From Sphagnum magellanicum (lineage: Eukaryota > Streptophyta > Sphagnopsida > Sphagnales > Sphagnaceae): a stretch of 64,000 nt of DNA. The notes under the pieces are model-generated. The model was not told the origin of the DNA. It worked only from the letters and a program-made list of their open reading frames with translations, and did no database searches. The stretch covers positions 10,976,501 to 11,040,500 of the forward strand of contig CM038925.1 in NCBI GenBank assembly GCA_021904315.1. Reading direction: 5' to 3'. A program made the position numbers and the translations under genes. Shown one piece after another: positions 36,797 to 49,352 of this stretch; positions within the stretch are counted from its first letter, which is position 1; each line of letters starts with the position of its first letter.

Positions 36797-38462
36797 GGTA
36801 GGGTGTTCTTAGGAAGGGCTATTAGTTCAGGCCAAAAATAGCATCAACCAATTTTAGGAATAGAATTTCCATGCAACGAATGAGGTCGTGTCATGGAGTG
36901 AAGGGACCTCCCTTATTTTTCTTGTGGGTAGTGGGGAGGGGTGTTTAATTTCTCAAGTTGTGTTTGGTGTGGAGAGTGGACAGTCAATTTTCCTTCCAAG
37001 CCTTTCCTTTTTTTCTTGGGGAGGGCGGAGGGAGTTCAAACCAAAGAGTTCCCATGTCCCTGACATGTTTAAGGTTTACCAAAGAGTTCCTTCCCAATTG
37101 CATCTCACTTTTATCCCATTTGCTTTGGCAAATGTTGTCCTCCTTTCAAGGGAGGGATATCTATACTTCAAAATAGGATGTTATATTTTGGGGAGCCTCT
37201 ACAATTTCATTTTTTGGGGTGATGGGCCAATCAAATTGGATCATTGCTCAAGAAAAAAACAAAACAAAAGCAATATCAAAACTTCGAATGCACCTCATTT
37301 AATTAATAGGACAGGAGAATAGGTAGGGTCTTCTAATCCAAGGGGTATTTGCCCATGCCAAAAATGGTGATGAACTCTTGTGAGAAGAGAAATTTCATGC
37401 AGCCAATGGTAAGGCTCAAGCATGCACTCAAGGTGCCTTGCTTTTTTTCCTTTCAAGTTTGGGAGGCACCTCATCTAATTAATAGGAGAGTTGAATTACT
37501 TAGAGCATCTCCACCGGTGTTCAGTATGTCACTCTGGATAATAAAATTAAATGTCTAAGTTTAGCAAAAACAATTTGGCAACCCCACCAATAAAACTGTA
37601 ACTAGAACTGCATGTACGTGGGAACTACTAATAGCAAACCATGTGGACCAATCGTTATGATTGACCAATCAGAAATACTGAGCCGCAGTCAGGTCCAATT
37701 TATTACACTCTTTTTTGGAAGTGCACTACTGTGTTGCGCCTTTTACCAGCCACGGTAAGCTGCACGAATTTGGTGCAGAAAAACCAATTTCGTGAGCTAA
37801 ACCGGCGCAATTTGAGTTTTTCACAGTAAATTTTACTGCCTGTAGTCACATACTGAGCACCGGTGGAGTTGCTCTTGCTATGTCCCACAGTTTGTGCCCC
37901 TGCCATTAGCCCAAGCTAAAAAATGGTGACAAACAGTTTTGGAATTAAATGTTTCATGCAGCCATTGAGAAGGGTCAACATGCATTCGTGAGTTGTCCAG
38001 GATTTTTCTTTTTGGGGGCAGATGGTTGGCAGTTTGTGCTTCCACCCGGCCCGGTGCTCGTAAGGCTGCCCAGGTGAACTGTTGTATCCCCCTTGGGACA
38101 TAAGTGCCAATAAGGGGAGAGAAAGAGATTTTTTTGTTTTTTTCTTTGTTCCCAATGTGTTTTCATCCCGTTCCCATGAGATTCCCAAAAGGTTGCCCAA
38201 GTTCCCAAGTTGTTCCCATAGGACGTTCCCAATATCACCTCAGATTTTCCCTAACTCTAATGAATACAAACTGAAAAGGAGAGCCATCGGGGAGCACACT
38301 TGTTCCTAGTTTGGGATTGAGGGTCCAAAGAGGTGCTTCTATGAGGGAGTGCCCAATGTTCCAAAAAAATTGATAATGGGCCAATCAATATGGCTCATTC
38401 AAAAAAAAAGAAAAAGAGTTGTGAGTGCACCTATGAACTAATTAATATGAATCACTTAGGTA
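36797..38462 (+). repeat. Three tandem units of a ~520-590-bp repeat, with a MITE between units 2 and 3
   Basis: Each unit contains GCCAAAAATGGTGA (or a variant) followed by TTTCATGCAGCCA(A/T)TG, and ends CACCT...CTAATTAATA. Unit 1 is about 36,797-37,318, unit 2 about 37,319-37,502 (internally deleted), and unit 3 about 37,875-38,462. The MITE at 37,503-37,874 sits exactly at the unit 2/3 boundary. Confidence 0.7.
37503..37874. mobile_element. MITE, copy 1 (372 bp, TIR GAGCATCTCCACCGGTG)
   Basis: The first 27 bases (GAGCATCTCCACCGGTG then TTCAGTATGT) are repeated in reverse complement at the right end with two mismatches. There is no coding sequence. A second copy of 369 bp lies in the RCC1 gene intron (49,761-50,129). 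GAGCATCTCCA termini are known from PIF/Harbinger-type plant MITEs; a 3-bp target duplication (TTA/TTG) is imperfect, so the superfamily is inferred. Confidence 0.85.
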
Positions 38463-39050
38463 AGGTAAAGGAAAATTATGTAAGAGGGTTTACATTGTAA
38501 GTTACCTTGGTTAACTCAGCCATGGTTCATCCACAACGAAGACATAGCTAGTGAACGAAGACAAAACTAGTGTTGTGCAGTTTTGGGTTTTGGGCTGGGT
38601 TTGGTTCTCAGGTTGATTCTGTGTCCCTAAACCACTAGTGAAAACCCAACCCAACCTTCAAACTGGCCTGGACGAAGACGTGGGCCTGGGAAGTAGCCTT
38701 TGGCTAGAATTGAACCCATACCTAGCCCTCAAACTCATTTTGAAGGGTTCTGGTTCATAAAATTTTTAAATTGTTTTTGGCATGATTCTTAAAAAAGTTT
38801 ACAGGAAAAAAAAATATTTTAGACATGTTGTTAAATTTGTGAATTTTTGTCAGGTATGCATATTTAAATAATGAAGTCGGGCAAAGTGAGGTTAAGGATG
38901 AAATTGTTATTTTTAAAAGATGTTTCAAATATGCAAGTTTTTTTCTTTTCTTTGGGGGTCTGTTTTGTTTTTGGGCTTATCCATGTAGTTGGACCTGGTG
39001 ACCAGTTTTGATTGGTTGTACAATACTAGCAATTATAAAAATTTCAGTTT

Positions 39051-39085
<35 letters not shown>

Positions 39086-42000
39086 CAGTTTGGAACCAGA
39101 TTCCAATTTGGAATCAGACCCACTTAACAAAAAAGAATTTGGAGAATCAATAACCTGGAGTCTTGAAATGTGAAGAACCAGGTCCACAACCGGACTCAGG
39201 ATCTATCAAAATTCTAAGATTTCCTTGGACCCGGAAGGGGGGTCAAAGGGAGCCGAGGGGGGGGTGGCTGGGAGGGTTTTTCAAAAAACAATTTGAAAAA
39301 AAGGGTCTTTTCTTATGTTGGAAAGCTAGAAGCTGACAGCATGGGTCATAACAAGTTTCCTGTGGATGTTGTAAGTTGCACTTGTGGGGTGCTGGGTCAC
39401 ATAGGCCGTATTTAGTAAGTAAGTAGGTGCCGAATGACAAGCCTGGGTAGAAACAAAAATCTCGGAAATGGCCACAATCAAGTTGACTAATCCGGAATCA
39501 GTGGCTAAGCAACTGACTGACTGAAAGAAGGTTCATTCCTGCAAGAAGGTACCGGTAGATAGGGCATATGGCAACCCAGAAACAAAAATGAGGAGAGGAG
39601 AATTGGGGATCCAAAAACAAGTGTGAAGTCATTAAATTGGTGATGATTTGATATCTTATTATTTTATACTTAGCATTGTAGCATCATCCCCATCTCTTCT
39701 TGCCATTGTTGACTCTTGGGACCAACATATTAGTTGAAATTCCTTTGTTTGCTTGGGGGTGATATATCCGCCCCTTCTCTATTAACTACCTTGCTCATTC
39801 GTAAAGTCTTGCTCTTATGTTTTGGAAAATGGTAGAGTTATTTGTAAAGTCAACTCCCCATTGGGGCTGCATTTGGGCTTTCTTGTTTTCCCTCTCACCC
39901 CTCTCTTGAGCTATTATTAGAGTCCCCCCCCTTGGACCGACACTCCAAATTGGGCAATCCTTACAGTCAGCCTTTTGGGACCAACACTCCAAACTTCGTG
40001 CGCGAAGATCCTCATATTTGTATCCTTAGGTTAGAGTTTGGATCAGAGTTATGGGGTTGGAATTTTTTGGGTAGGGGTCAAATCATAGAGGTGAAGATTT
40101 TAAGGTTAGGGTTTCGACCTTCCTTTTTAGGTTAGGGTTCTTTTACTTAGCATTTTGGGGTCCAACCTTTTTGGGGTTAGGGTTTTTTTAACCCAACTTT
40201 TTGGGGTTTGGACTTAATTTTTACATTTAAGGTTAGGGTGCAGACTAATGTGAACTAATTATGAATTCATTTTTTGAGAACTTCATGGAACATTTTCTTA
40301 TTTTGATTGTTGTTGTTGGTTTGAACTTGGCATATAGGGCAAAGCCATTGTGAGACATGTTGCTTCTTTTTAGTTGATGTTCATGTTGTACTTCTTTCAA
40401 AACTCATTTGTGGTTTTTTTTTACAACCTTATGTGCGCATATTGATTTTTTTAGGTTTTTATTCAAACTTTTTTTTTTCATGATTTTGTTAGGTATTCTC
40501 TAGCTCTTGTTGGAGTTTTTCCTATTGGCATTGAATGTCATACTTCCCAAGTTCTTTCTCCTATTGGAAAGTTGATTGGTTCTAAGAGTTTAATTGAAAC
40601 AAAGGTTGTTGTCCTCCTTTTCTCCAAGTGAATACAAAGCATTTTACTATGGTTCATGTCAAAAGTTTTCCACTAACAAAATGGTTAATGCATTCGAACA
40701 TATTTTGAATGTCTAAACTATTGAAAGTCTCCAACTTGTGATCATAAGTTGAGTCTCCTTTATCAGAAGTTGAGTCTCCTTCTCACCTTTTCTTTCTTTA
40801 CTCAAATCTTTATAATGTTCTTTCACATTTTGCAACCTTCAAACTCTCTCACACATTTTCATGGCATTCATTACAATGTCGCATTCATGTTTTTCTTTGA
40901 CACTACTAAAACTATTCATGTCAAAAAACAAAGGACACAAGAGAAAAAGTTGGCAACCTCTGATTTTGGTGAGTTTTCAAACTGGCTATTCAATTAATTT
41001 CCTTTATTGACATCCGTCCTTTATTTTGTATGTCATGTCATGTTTTGGCCAAAATGCGACAATACATTGTTGACTTTACGGGTAACTCGATAGGTACACC
41101 CATTTTCAAGAATATATGCCCTACAACAACAAATTGTTAGCATTTCCAAAACTATTTGTTGCAAAAATGCAACAAAAAGAAATTATTTTGTAGTTTGAAT
41201 GACAATGAACATTTTCTTTCCAAAGTTTGCCAAAATAAGTTGGGAAATTTAATAAAATTATGCAAAAGCCTTCCCTAGTCTAACCCTTGTTAATCTTGAA
41301 GTTGTTTGATGTTGAGTTTGTAGTTGTAAGTCAATTTGATTAAGGACAATTTTTTTGAATTGGGGAAAAAAACAAAAGATTGAAGACTAGTTTACATAGT
41401 TTTGAATGAACTATGGGGTACTAAACAATTCAAACATCCATGTATCAATTTAAATACTTGTTTACAATTACACAATGATGCTAGATCTTTTACAACATAC
41501 ATGGTTTTTTGAATTCACATTACAACCTTCCACATTCAGGTCAAAACTCATAACTAGGAGCCAAAAAAGGTGTCGAATCTTAGACATGATGAATCAAAAT
41601 TAAACATTTATTTTTTTATTACCATTCAAAATCATAATAATCATGAAAATTAATTTTTTTTTCCTCATATGAATGTCAAGGAACTTAGAGTAAAAATTCA
41701 TTTGATCCAATTTTAAGTTTTGGTTTTAATTTAAGATGTTTGAAAATGTACACCTATTGAGTTAGATTGAGTCAATTTTGCAAAGGATTATCAAAAAGAT
41801 TCATATAATAAAAAAATTAATTAAAAAAATATAGATGATAAAAACATATGAACCACACTCAAAAAACATTCATAATTTTAAAAATGTGGAATTTTAAAAC
41901 TTTAAAAATTCAAAAAATGTTTCAAAATTGCTTCAAACTTTTAAAAATTCAAAATGTTTTTACCACATATAAATGGGTTATAATGTACATGATGTATGAA

Positions 42001-44690
42001 GAAAAGTTAGTTTAGAACATAATAAGATTAAAGAATGTGAAATTTTTAATTTTTGGTGATGATTTAAAATTTTGACCATTTTCAAAACAAAGCATTGAAT
42101 ACGTAAGGAATCTATACATTTTTAAAAATTCATATTTATTCAGTAATGACTATAAATAAATAAAATGATGCATTGAGGAACATTTAAATATTTTTTACAA
42201 CGAGTTACAAAAAAATTCATTCAAAAATTCATTTGCATGTAGAAGTTTTTTTTGAAGAAAAAGGACTTGTAATCCTTTTGGCTCCTAGTCACAAGTTTTG
42301 ACCTATTTCATACCAAATTCTTTGACATTGGACACCACCCATATTCCCTAATAATTGTGAAACTATTTATTTATTTAGAACATAATTTTATATAGGAAGG
42401 TGCCTACTTCAGGGACTTGGCAAAACCCTTCAATGTATTGAATCTTTGAAAATATGTCCTTTTATTTACATGATCAAATAATAGCTTATATTTTATGATC
42501 TACTTCCCAAGTTCATCATCCATTTTAGCAAACTCTTAACACAAACCCAAATACAATCATGAATATATGTGCATTTTAAAAACATCATTTTGGTCTTTCC
42601 TATTGGTTTTTTGCTTAACATTTTTTTGAGATTCTACTTGCAAACCACATGCACAATTTAATTTCAAGACATTGCCATGAACAAAAAATCTCAACATAAT
42701 TTACTTCCAAAAATACAAATAAGTTTACATCTATTTCTTTCAATTCATCATCTACATATTTATAGAAGTACATGGGTTTAAAAACTTTAAAAAAAAAAAA
42801 AAAATTATCAAAAAAAAAATGCCAAAAAAAAACTTAAAACCAAGAAGAATGGTTAGTGTTTCACCAAATATTCATTATACCCCTCAATTGGAAGTTTTCA
42901 ATAGGTTAATGTAACGTGGATCTTGGAATTTTTTGGGGTTATTATTTTATGCCTATCATTCAAAATTTGACAAATTTAAAAAATCTTGACAAGTCTTAAG
43001 TTTTGAATTAATCGAAGACCTCATTCTTAATGAACCAAGTATCTCAAATTTGTTATCCGAGAATCCGGGTATTAATCCGGGTATTAATCAGGGACAGAGT
43101 CATGCCAGAGCCAAGAACGTGATGAAATTGGTTCAAATTTCAAGGCGACTGGAGAAGAGTTTTAGTCAATGAAGGGGGGTGGTGCCATGGTGGGCATAAG
43201 TAGGTGCAAGGAACTAAAGAAATACATGATATGCAATGCAGGTGCTTCACCTTTGCTTGCTGGAAAGCGGCACTGACATTTTTGAGAGTTGTGTGGAGGA
43301 TTCATGAGGTGCCCTCAAGAGTGGATAATGCACTATAAATCATTTAGTTATATTTGAAGGGGAAAACCAAAGAGGTATTTGGGAAAAATAAAAATAAAAA
43401 TAAAAATATATATTTTAAAATTGCAGTTGTAGGTGGCATGCCTGAAGATTTCTTCTTTGCACCACCAAATTTTTTTAACCAATAGGGTAATGCCTTTGGA
43501 GCAGGGTGTTTCCCTGCATAAGGCAATGGCCCAAAAAATAAAATAAAATCATTTTTTGGGGGTGATACCCAATGGTTATATAATGGGAAAGAAAAAAAGA
43601 GAGACAATGTGTTTCGAAAAACGAAATGTCCACCTTTTTCTTTTGTGAAGGAAAATTCCTCTCGATAACATGCCCTCCAAATGCACTAGAAATTTTATGC
43701 CGATGCTTGACAAAAAAATTTAAAATGCTTTTCATGTTACGTGGAGCAATTCTAGTGAACAACACCAACAATAGGCCTCTTCATAGGTGTAAGAGGTCTC
43801 TTGTAGGCATATAGTGCCTTGCTAAGAGGCCTATTGTGATGAGTAAGGCCCAAACACAAATGGCAACCATGCCCTAAATGTGAGACTAGACTTGATGATC
43901 ACCTAATTCTATGACCCTTCAGGAAGGGCCCTACCTTGGGGCCTTTACCTACACATAGGGGATCTACCATGAAGGTCTATCTAGATTTTGGGGGAGATGC
44001 CCAACTAACAACACCAAATCAATTCCTCTAACCTAATGTGTAATATCAATTCCTATGATTAAGTTATCATATAGCAGGATACGATATATAATTCCTATAA
44101 TTTATAATAAACTTATGGAGCCGGCTACAATGAGGACTGGTTCATTTCCGTATTACAAAATCCTCACAAAGTCATCACATGGATCTCACATGGGATTTTT
44201 GTGGCAAAGAGCAAACGATATTGATAAGCAAGTACCCTTTACTTACAGGCAATTGATAAGTCAAGTGAAGCCAACAATAATTTCCCAACACACTACAACT
44301 TAAACTGTTCAACAGAGATACACTGGGTTGACTTTATTATAACAAATGAAGCAAGAAGCAACATGACACAACAACTTAGCTAGTAAGCTGACAAATTTGG
44401 GAGCTCTTTTCTGGGGATTAGGGTTAGGGTTCAGGTCTGGAACAATTTATGAGGTCAGATATTTACTTCATAACTCTGAACAGGGTGAACCCCTTGCGGG
44501 GAGGGGGGGCAATAACTCTGAACAGATAACACCCAAGAAGTGTGGGTTGTTCCTGAAATATGCACCCCAGCTTGAGGCAGAGTCAAAGCAGTGCTTATTT
44601 CAGGAACACCTTGAGGCTCCTCAGGCCATTACTTGCACCAGCAAAACATTTGTTCTTTATCCCCCCATTATACATACCCAATGAGTATCA
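38463..44690. other. Gene-free stretch with short satellites
   Basis: No supported gene in about 6 kb. Holds an (AT)n microsatellite at 39,056-39,082. A run of GGTTAGGGTT-type telomere-like motifs occurs every 40-60 bp at about 40,025-40,250. From 40,300 to 42,850 the sequence is AT-rich. Reading frames here have neither domains nor plausible splice structure. Confidence 0.5.
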
Positions 44691-44699
44691 CAAGGAAAA

Positions 44700-45737
44700 C
44701 AAACAAGGGTGCGTTGTCACACTGTGGCCTTGCCATTTACATTTAATAAAATCTTAAGGCAAAAGAAGAGTTATGGAGATTCAAATATTTCACCATGCAA
44801 AACTATAATCTTCGAAAAAATCCTTTAAAAGAAACCAAAATCCTTCAAGACAAGACATCATAACTCTATAACTAATCTCAAGTTTCAACACAAGCCAAAA
44901 TATCATCTTTCAAAAATCATTGTCTAAAAATAGACCTACTACCTAGGGGCCAAAATCCCTTAAGCTACTCTACTCTATAATGAATCTAAACACAATAGCT
45001 GCTGCTGAACATGAGAAGTAGTCCTGTCATAGAATGGAACCTTAGTTCTAAGGTCACAGTTTGTAGCAGGCCATGTACCTAGTCCAGGTGCTGAGACTAG
45101 GTTGATGAACGCCCCAACAGCACCAGTGTATCCTGTGAGGATTCTGACATGTGACCTTGGTGAGTACCTCAGCCGGCACCTAAAGCCACATGCTAGAATA
45201 TCTCTGTACCGGCAGCTTAAAGAGTACACAAAACTATGTTTCAATACTTATTACTATTGTGTAGCCTGTGTGGTTGGCCCAAGTGTGAATGGACACATTC
45301 TTTATTTTTCACATTTTTAGAATTGAAAATTTCTAAATTCAGCAATGTGAACACATTGAGTGCTCAACTGATTTTTCCTTCCAAACCCAATTTTTTGTAA
45401 TTTGTTTGAATTTCCAGCAACAAAATCCACTCAAAAATTCAATATCTTCCACACCTTAGCTCTGAACATTGTGAAATAAACTCTATTAAATCTGACTCAC
45501 TGAGGGCTTTCCAACAACACGCTCACATTCCAATACAATTTTCAGTTTTGATTTTATTTAATTTTCATTGAGAAAATGATTTAATAATCAATAGCTTCCA
45601 CACCATAGCTCCAAACAGTCTCAAACCAAGCCCAGTGCACCCCTACTCATTGAGAGCTTTCTGAATATACTAAGAGTGCAGCATGAAGCACAGTGGATTG
45701 AAAAACCTCAGCATGACAAATAAAACAAAACAAATTA
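44700..45737 (+). repeat. Dispersed repeat family C, copy 2 (block A then block B)
   Basis: Block A is at 44,700-44,996 (GTCACACTGTGGCCTTGCC...). About 260 bp of unrelated sequence follows, then block B at 45,256-45,737 (GTTGGCCCAAGTGTGAA ... CATGACAAATAAAACAAAAC). The order is opposite to that of the copy at 22.6-23.2 kb. Confidence 0.7.
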
Positions 45738-46259
45738 CCTTGCTTCATAGATAGATATTGCAATGAGTTTGGTGAATGGCCTGTTCTCTAGCCATATGAT
45801 GAGTTTGCCTCACACAAGACTTGGAATTTTGTCTGTAACAGTCACCATACCCATTTGTTGTGCACAATTTGGAGAAATATTTCACCACTAAAGAATATGT
45901 TGCCATGCACTAATGCCAGCATACTAGCTTCAAATTGGAGGTAAAAAAATGTCAATTTGTGGTTTTTTAAATCCTTGAATTTTATACAATCTTTTTAGAA
46001 ACATTCAAAACCCTAATATTTCCCTTCGTGAACTAGTGGAAGCTGAATAAAGAAGCAAATCCTCAAGCAAAACAAGCCACTTTGGCTCACTATTTTTGTG
46101 TTGGGCAAAATTTAGTCACTTGGTGACCAAAAACAAAAAGACCTACAACTTCTACAAAGGATTTTCTGGGGAAAATCCCCCAAATTTGCCACATATCTAG
46201 GGAAAAATGTTGAGTTTGCCATATTTAGATTACAGATCCTTGCAAGTCGCCAATACTAG

Positions 46260-46440
46260 CCTAGTTGCCTCGACTACATATGTAAGTAGGGAAGTATCAT
46301 AGGTAACTAACTGGGTAAGTAAGGCACTTGGTGTGTACTAGGTAGGTGGATGCATGTGGGTGGTTAGTAGTTAGTACATAGCTAACCATGATGATTTAAC
46401 TCAGGATATGAATACAATAAAAAGTGTTTCTTGTCCACAC
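46260..46440 (-). repeat. Dispersed repeat family D, copy 3
   Basis: In reverse complement it matches the end of copy 1: AACACTTTTTATTGTATTC, then CCAAGTGCCTTACTTACCC and the TTACATATGTAG tail. A short CACACACACACGCGCACACA tract adjoins it. Confidence 0.6.
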
Positions 46441-47370
46441 ACACACACGCGCACACAGAGGGTCCCTTGTGCATCGTGGTGTGCTCAGGTGGGTGCTGGT
46501 CCACCATGGACTCAATGGTGTGGTTTGGTGGCTGTCGGTCTATTGTGGCCTGTAGGAATTAATTAACTAAGACAATCTCCACAAACACATTGCACAACAT
46601 ATTTTGATCAATAAAATTTTGCCCAACAAGTTTAATAAAGACGGTTATGAATTTAGCATTTTTGCTCTATATGCTACCACTGGCAAAAGTCATAACTGAG
46701 TTTAACACCTGCTCTTGATTGATCAAATGTATTGATGGGGGGTCTAGATGGTTTATTATTAATAAGTTTTGACTTCTTATTATCCTAGGTTCATGTTTAT
46801 GGGTGGGGCTTGAAATTAATAAATAAGTATTCTTAGATTAAAGAAATATTTGAAATGCCGATAATGGGTGGAGCTACTACTCTAAACACAATAAGACCTT
46901 CCAAACTTTGCACATCTACCTAACAAGAACTTCACATCCAAGCACAAGTATTTTTGCCAACCAAAATTTTCAATGCTTCTCTTTCAAAAATAATGTTTAG
47001 GGTAAACATAAGGCAAAATTTATCATATCGGTAAATCACAAGGCAAAAGATCTCATGAACAATAAAGCCCAGGTGGAAACTTTGCACTGCTAACTAAGAG
47101 TAGGCTTGTTCTAAACGGAAATCTTCTCTCTGCAAAGAATGGAATTATTTCATTCCCCAGGCAGGCAGGCAGGCTTTGTTGTACGATTGGATCTTCAGTT
47201 TTTTAGGCAAGTTTTTCTAGTTTGATTTGCATTATTGCACCTCATCTATGAAATCATTTCCATTTGATGTGCAAAGAATTTTTTTGCATCACTCAAATTA
47301 AGATCCATCACACTCTTAAAGAGTAGGCATAATTTTATTTTATTTTTCGAAGAAGGATTTTCATCAATAC
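46441..47370. other. Intergenic, no gene seen
   Basis: No domain, RNA gene or recognisable element. A GGCAGGCAGGCAGGC tract lies at about 47,160. Confidence 0.4.
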
Positions 47371-47371
47371 T

Positions 47372-48350
47372 AGTGTGGCATGTGCAGTTGGCTTAAGTGT
47401 GAACTTGTTACCTAACTAATTTCTCACTTCAAAAATCAATATTTTTTAATTTAATTTAATTTCCGATGCCAAAAACTATTCGAAACTCAATATCTTTCAC
47501 ACTTTAGGTCTAAAAATCATGAAATCACCTCCATAAATTCCTACTCAATGAGGGTTTTTCCGACAATATCAATTTCTTTGATAACTCTTAGTTTTATTTT
47601 ATTAAAATTTTAATGAAAATATTATTCAATATTCAATAACTCTTGTAGGCCTTAGGTCTAAACAGTGCAAAAACCGCCTCAAATCAGGGACAATTTGGTT
47701 TGGGGGATCTCAAAATGACAAATAAATAAACAAACTACATTCCTTAACAGATTGATAAATGTACACTCCAAAAGCAAAAGGGAGTGAAGAGAGAGAGAGA
47801 GAGAGAGACCAGCATTGTGTGTTGTGTTTATTGTTGTTGAAAACTAAATTAGACATGGGTTTCCATGTTGTTCAAATGCACATCCTAACAAGTGCAAAGC
47901 ACATCCCAATAACCACTACTTGTCTAGAACACCACAATGGCACCAAGCAAAAACACAAAAGAGATTTTTTATGCTATTGTGTTGACATCAGGTGTCGGAG
48001 GAAGTCTGGAAATGTGATGAAAACTTGCTAGTCATCAAATAAAACAAGGGGTGTGTCACACCGTGGCCTTGCCATTTGCATTAAAAAGTATCTCAAGGCA
48101 AAACAAGAATTATGGAAACACTCAAATATTTCACCATACAAAAATATAGTCTTCAAAACATCCTCTAAAAGAAACCAAAATCCTTCAAGATATATTATAA
48201 CTCTATAACTATTAATCTCAAGTTTCCAACAGAAACCAAAATCTCATCTTTCAAAACATCCTCATATAGAAATAGAGCTATTACCAAGGGGACCAAAATC
48301 CATTAAGCTACTATAATACTCTATAGTGAATCTAAACACAAGATCCAAGG
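47372..48350 (+). repeat. Dispersed repeat family C, copy 3 (block B, ~290-bp insert, block A)
   Basis: Block B (47,372-~47,742) and block A (~48,035-48,350) are in the same order as in the 22.6-23.2 kb copy but are separated by about 290 bp. That interval contains a (GA)n tract at 47,789-47,809. Short AAATAAA-type matches border it, which would fit an insertion, or its loss in the other copy. Confidence 0.65.
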
Positions 48351-48689
48351 CAAGGACAACAAAGCACTCAACAAAGGGGGAAAAGAATGGGTACAATACG
48401 GAAGGACTGAAGTCCGGGCAAACAAAAAGAATCCTCCAAATGGGGCGAACCGCTAGGGGAATGAGAACAAATCAAGTACTGGAGCCCCATACTTGAAACC
48501 CCTCGGTTGCGAGAAGCATATAAGAAAATCTGGAAATCTCCCAACATGATGAGCAAGCTTCTGGAACTAAGCTACCATGATACTGAATGGAATCTTTGGG
48601 GGCAGAGCTGGAAGGAGATCAGTTCTGAGAATAATGCCATAGTAAATGCTAACTTATCACCACAGTTTTCACCATGGGGAGGGGGGTGG

Positions 48690-49352
48690 TAAATACAGAG
48701 ACCCCTGTGGTTCAACGGGTCACCCCCTGGCGCCTCTCAGTCTCCGAGAAGCGAGGAAGAAGAAGAAGGAGGCGAGGGGGAACCGCGCGCCTCTCTCTCT
48801 CTCCTCTCTCTCTCGCCTCTTTGCTTGCACTCGGGTTCCGCAATCTTTTGGGAGATTTGGGTAAAATGTGGTCTTCTTCGCTCATCCTGTTGCTGTGAAG
48901 TCCTTTGACGTGTGCGCATTTTGGTTTTGGCTTTTGTTTTGTGGTTTTCCCCCCCCCCCCTTCTTCTGGTCACTAAGTTTTCGAGTATTTGTGAACTTTC
49001 CGCTTTGTACAGCTCATTTTTTCGCTTTTGGGTTCGTGTTCCACCGCCGTCTGGAGGCTCTGAGTGTCTTTCAGACGCGACAATTCCAGCGAAATTCTGT
49101 TTCTATCGCGTAGGGGGATTTCCTTTTTTTTTTCTTTGGTTTTGTTTATAGGCTTTACAGTGAGTTCAGCAAGCAGACGTGTGTTGTTGTTTCCTCTTCT
49201 TCCTAATGAGAGACTCTAGGCCAGCAGTTAGCATGTGACCAGTTGGTTTCTTTTTCTTTTTCTTTTGGGAGGAAGGTGGTCTGACGAGTCTTTTCTAGGT
49301 CTCAGGCAAGAGTAGTCTCGAAGAGAAGTTTTTTTGGAGAGAAGAGATAACG
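48690..49352 (+). promoter_or_regulatory. Core promoter / 5' UTR region of the RCC1-like gene
   Basis: Just before the RCC1-like start codon the base composition changes to GC-richer and pyrimidine-rich, with CTCTCTCTCTCTCC tracts at about 48,793-48,816. CT tracts of this kind are common at plant transcription starts. No clear TATA box is seen, and the transcription start is not determined. Confidence 0.45.

Noticed and set aside
36888-37322. 144-residue open frame
   Set aside because: Lies in a tandem repeat unit, is not conserved in frame in the sister units, and has no domain.
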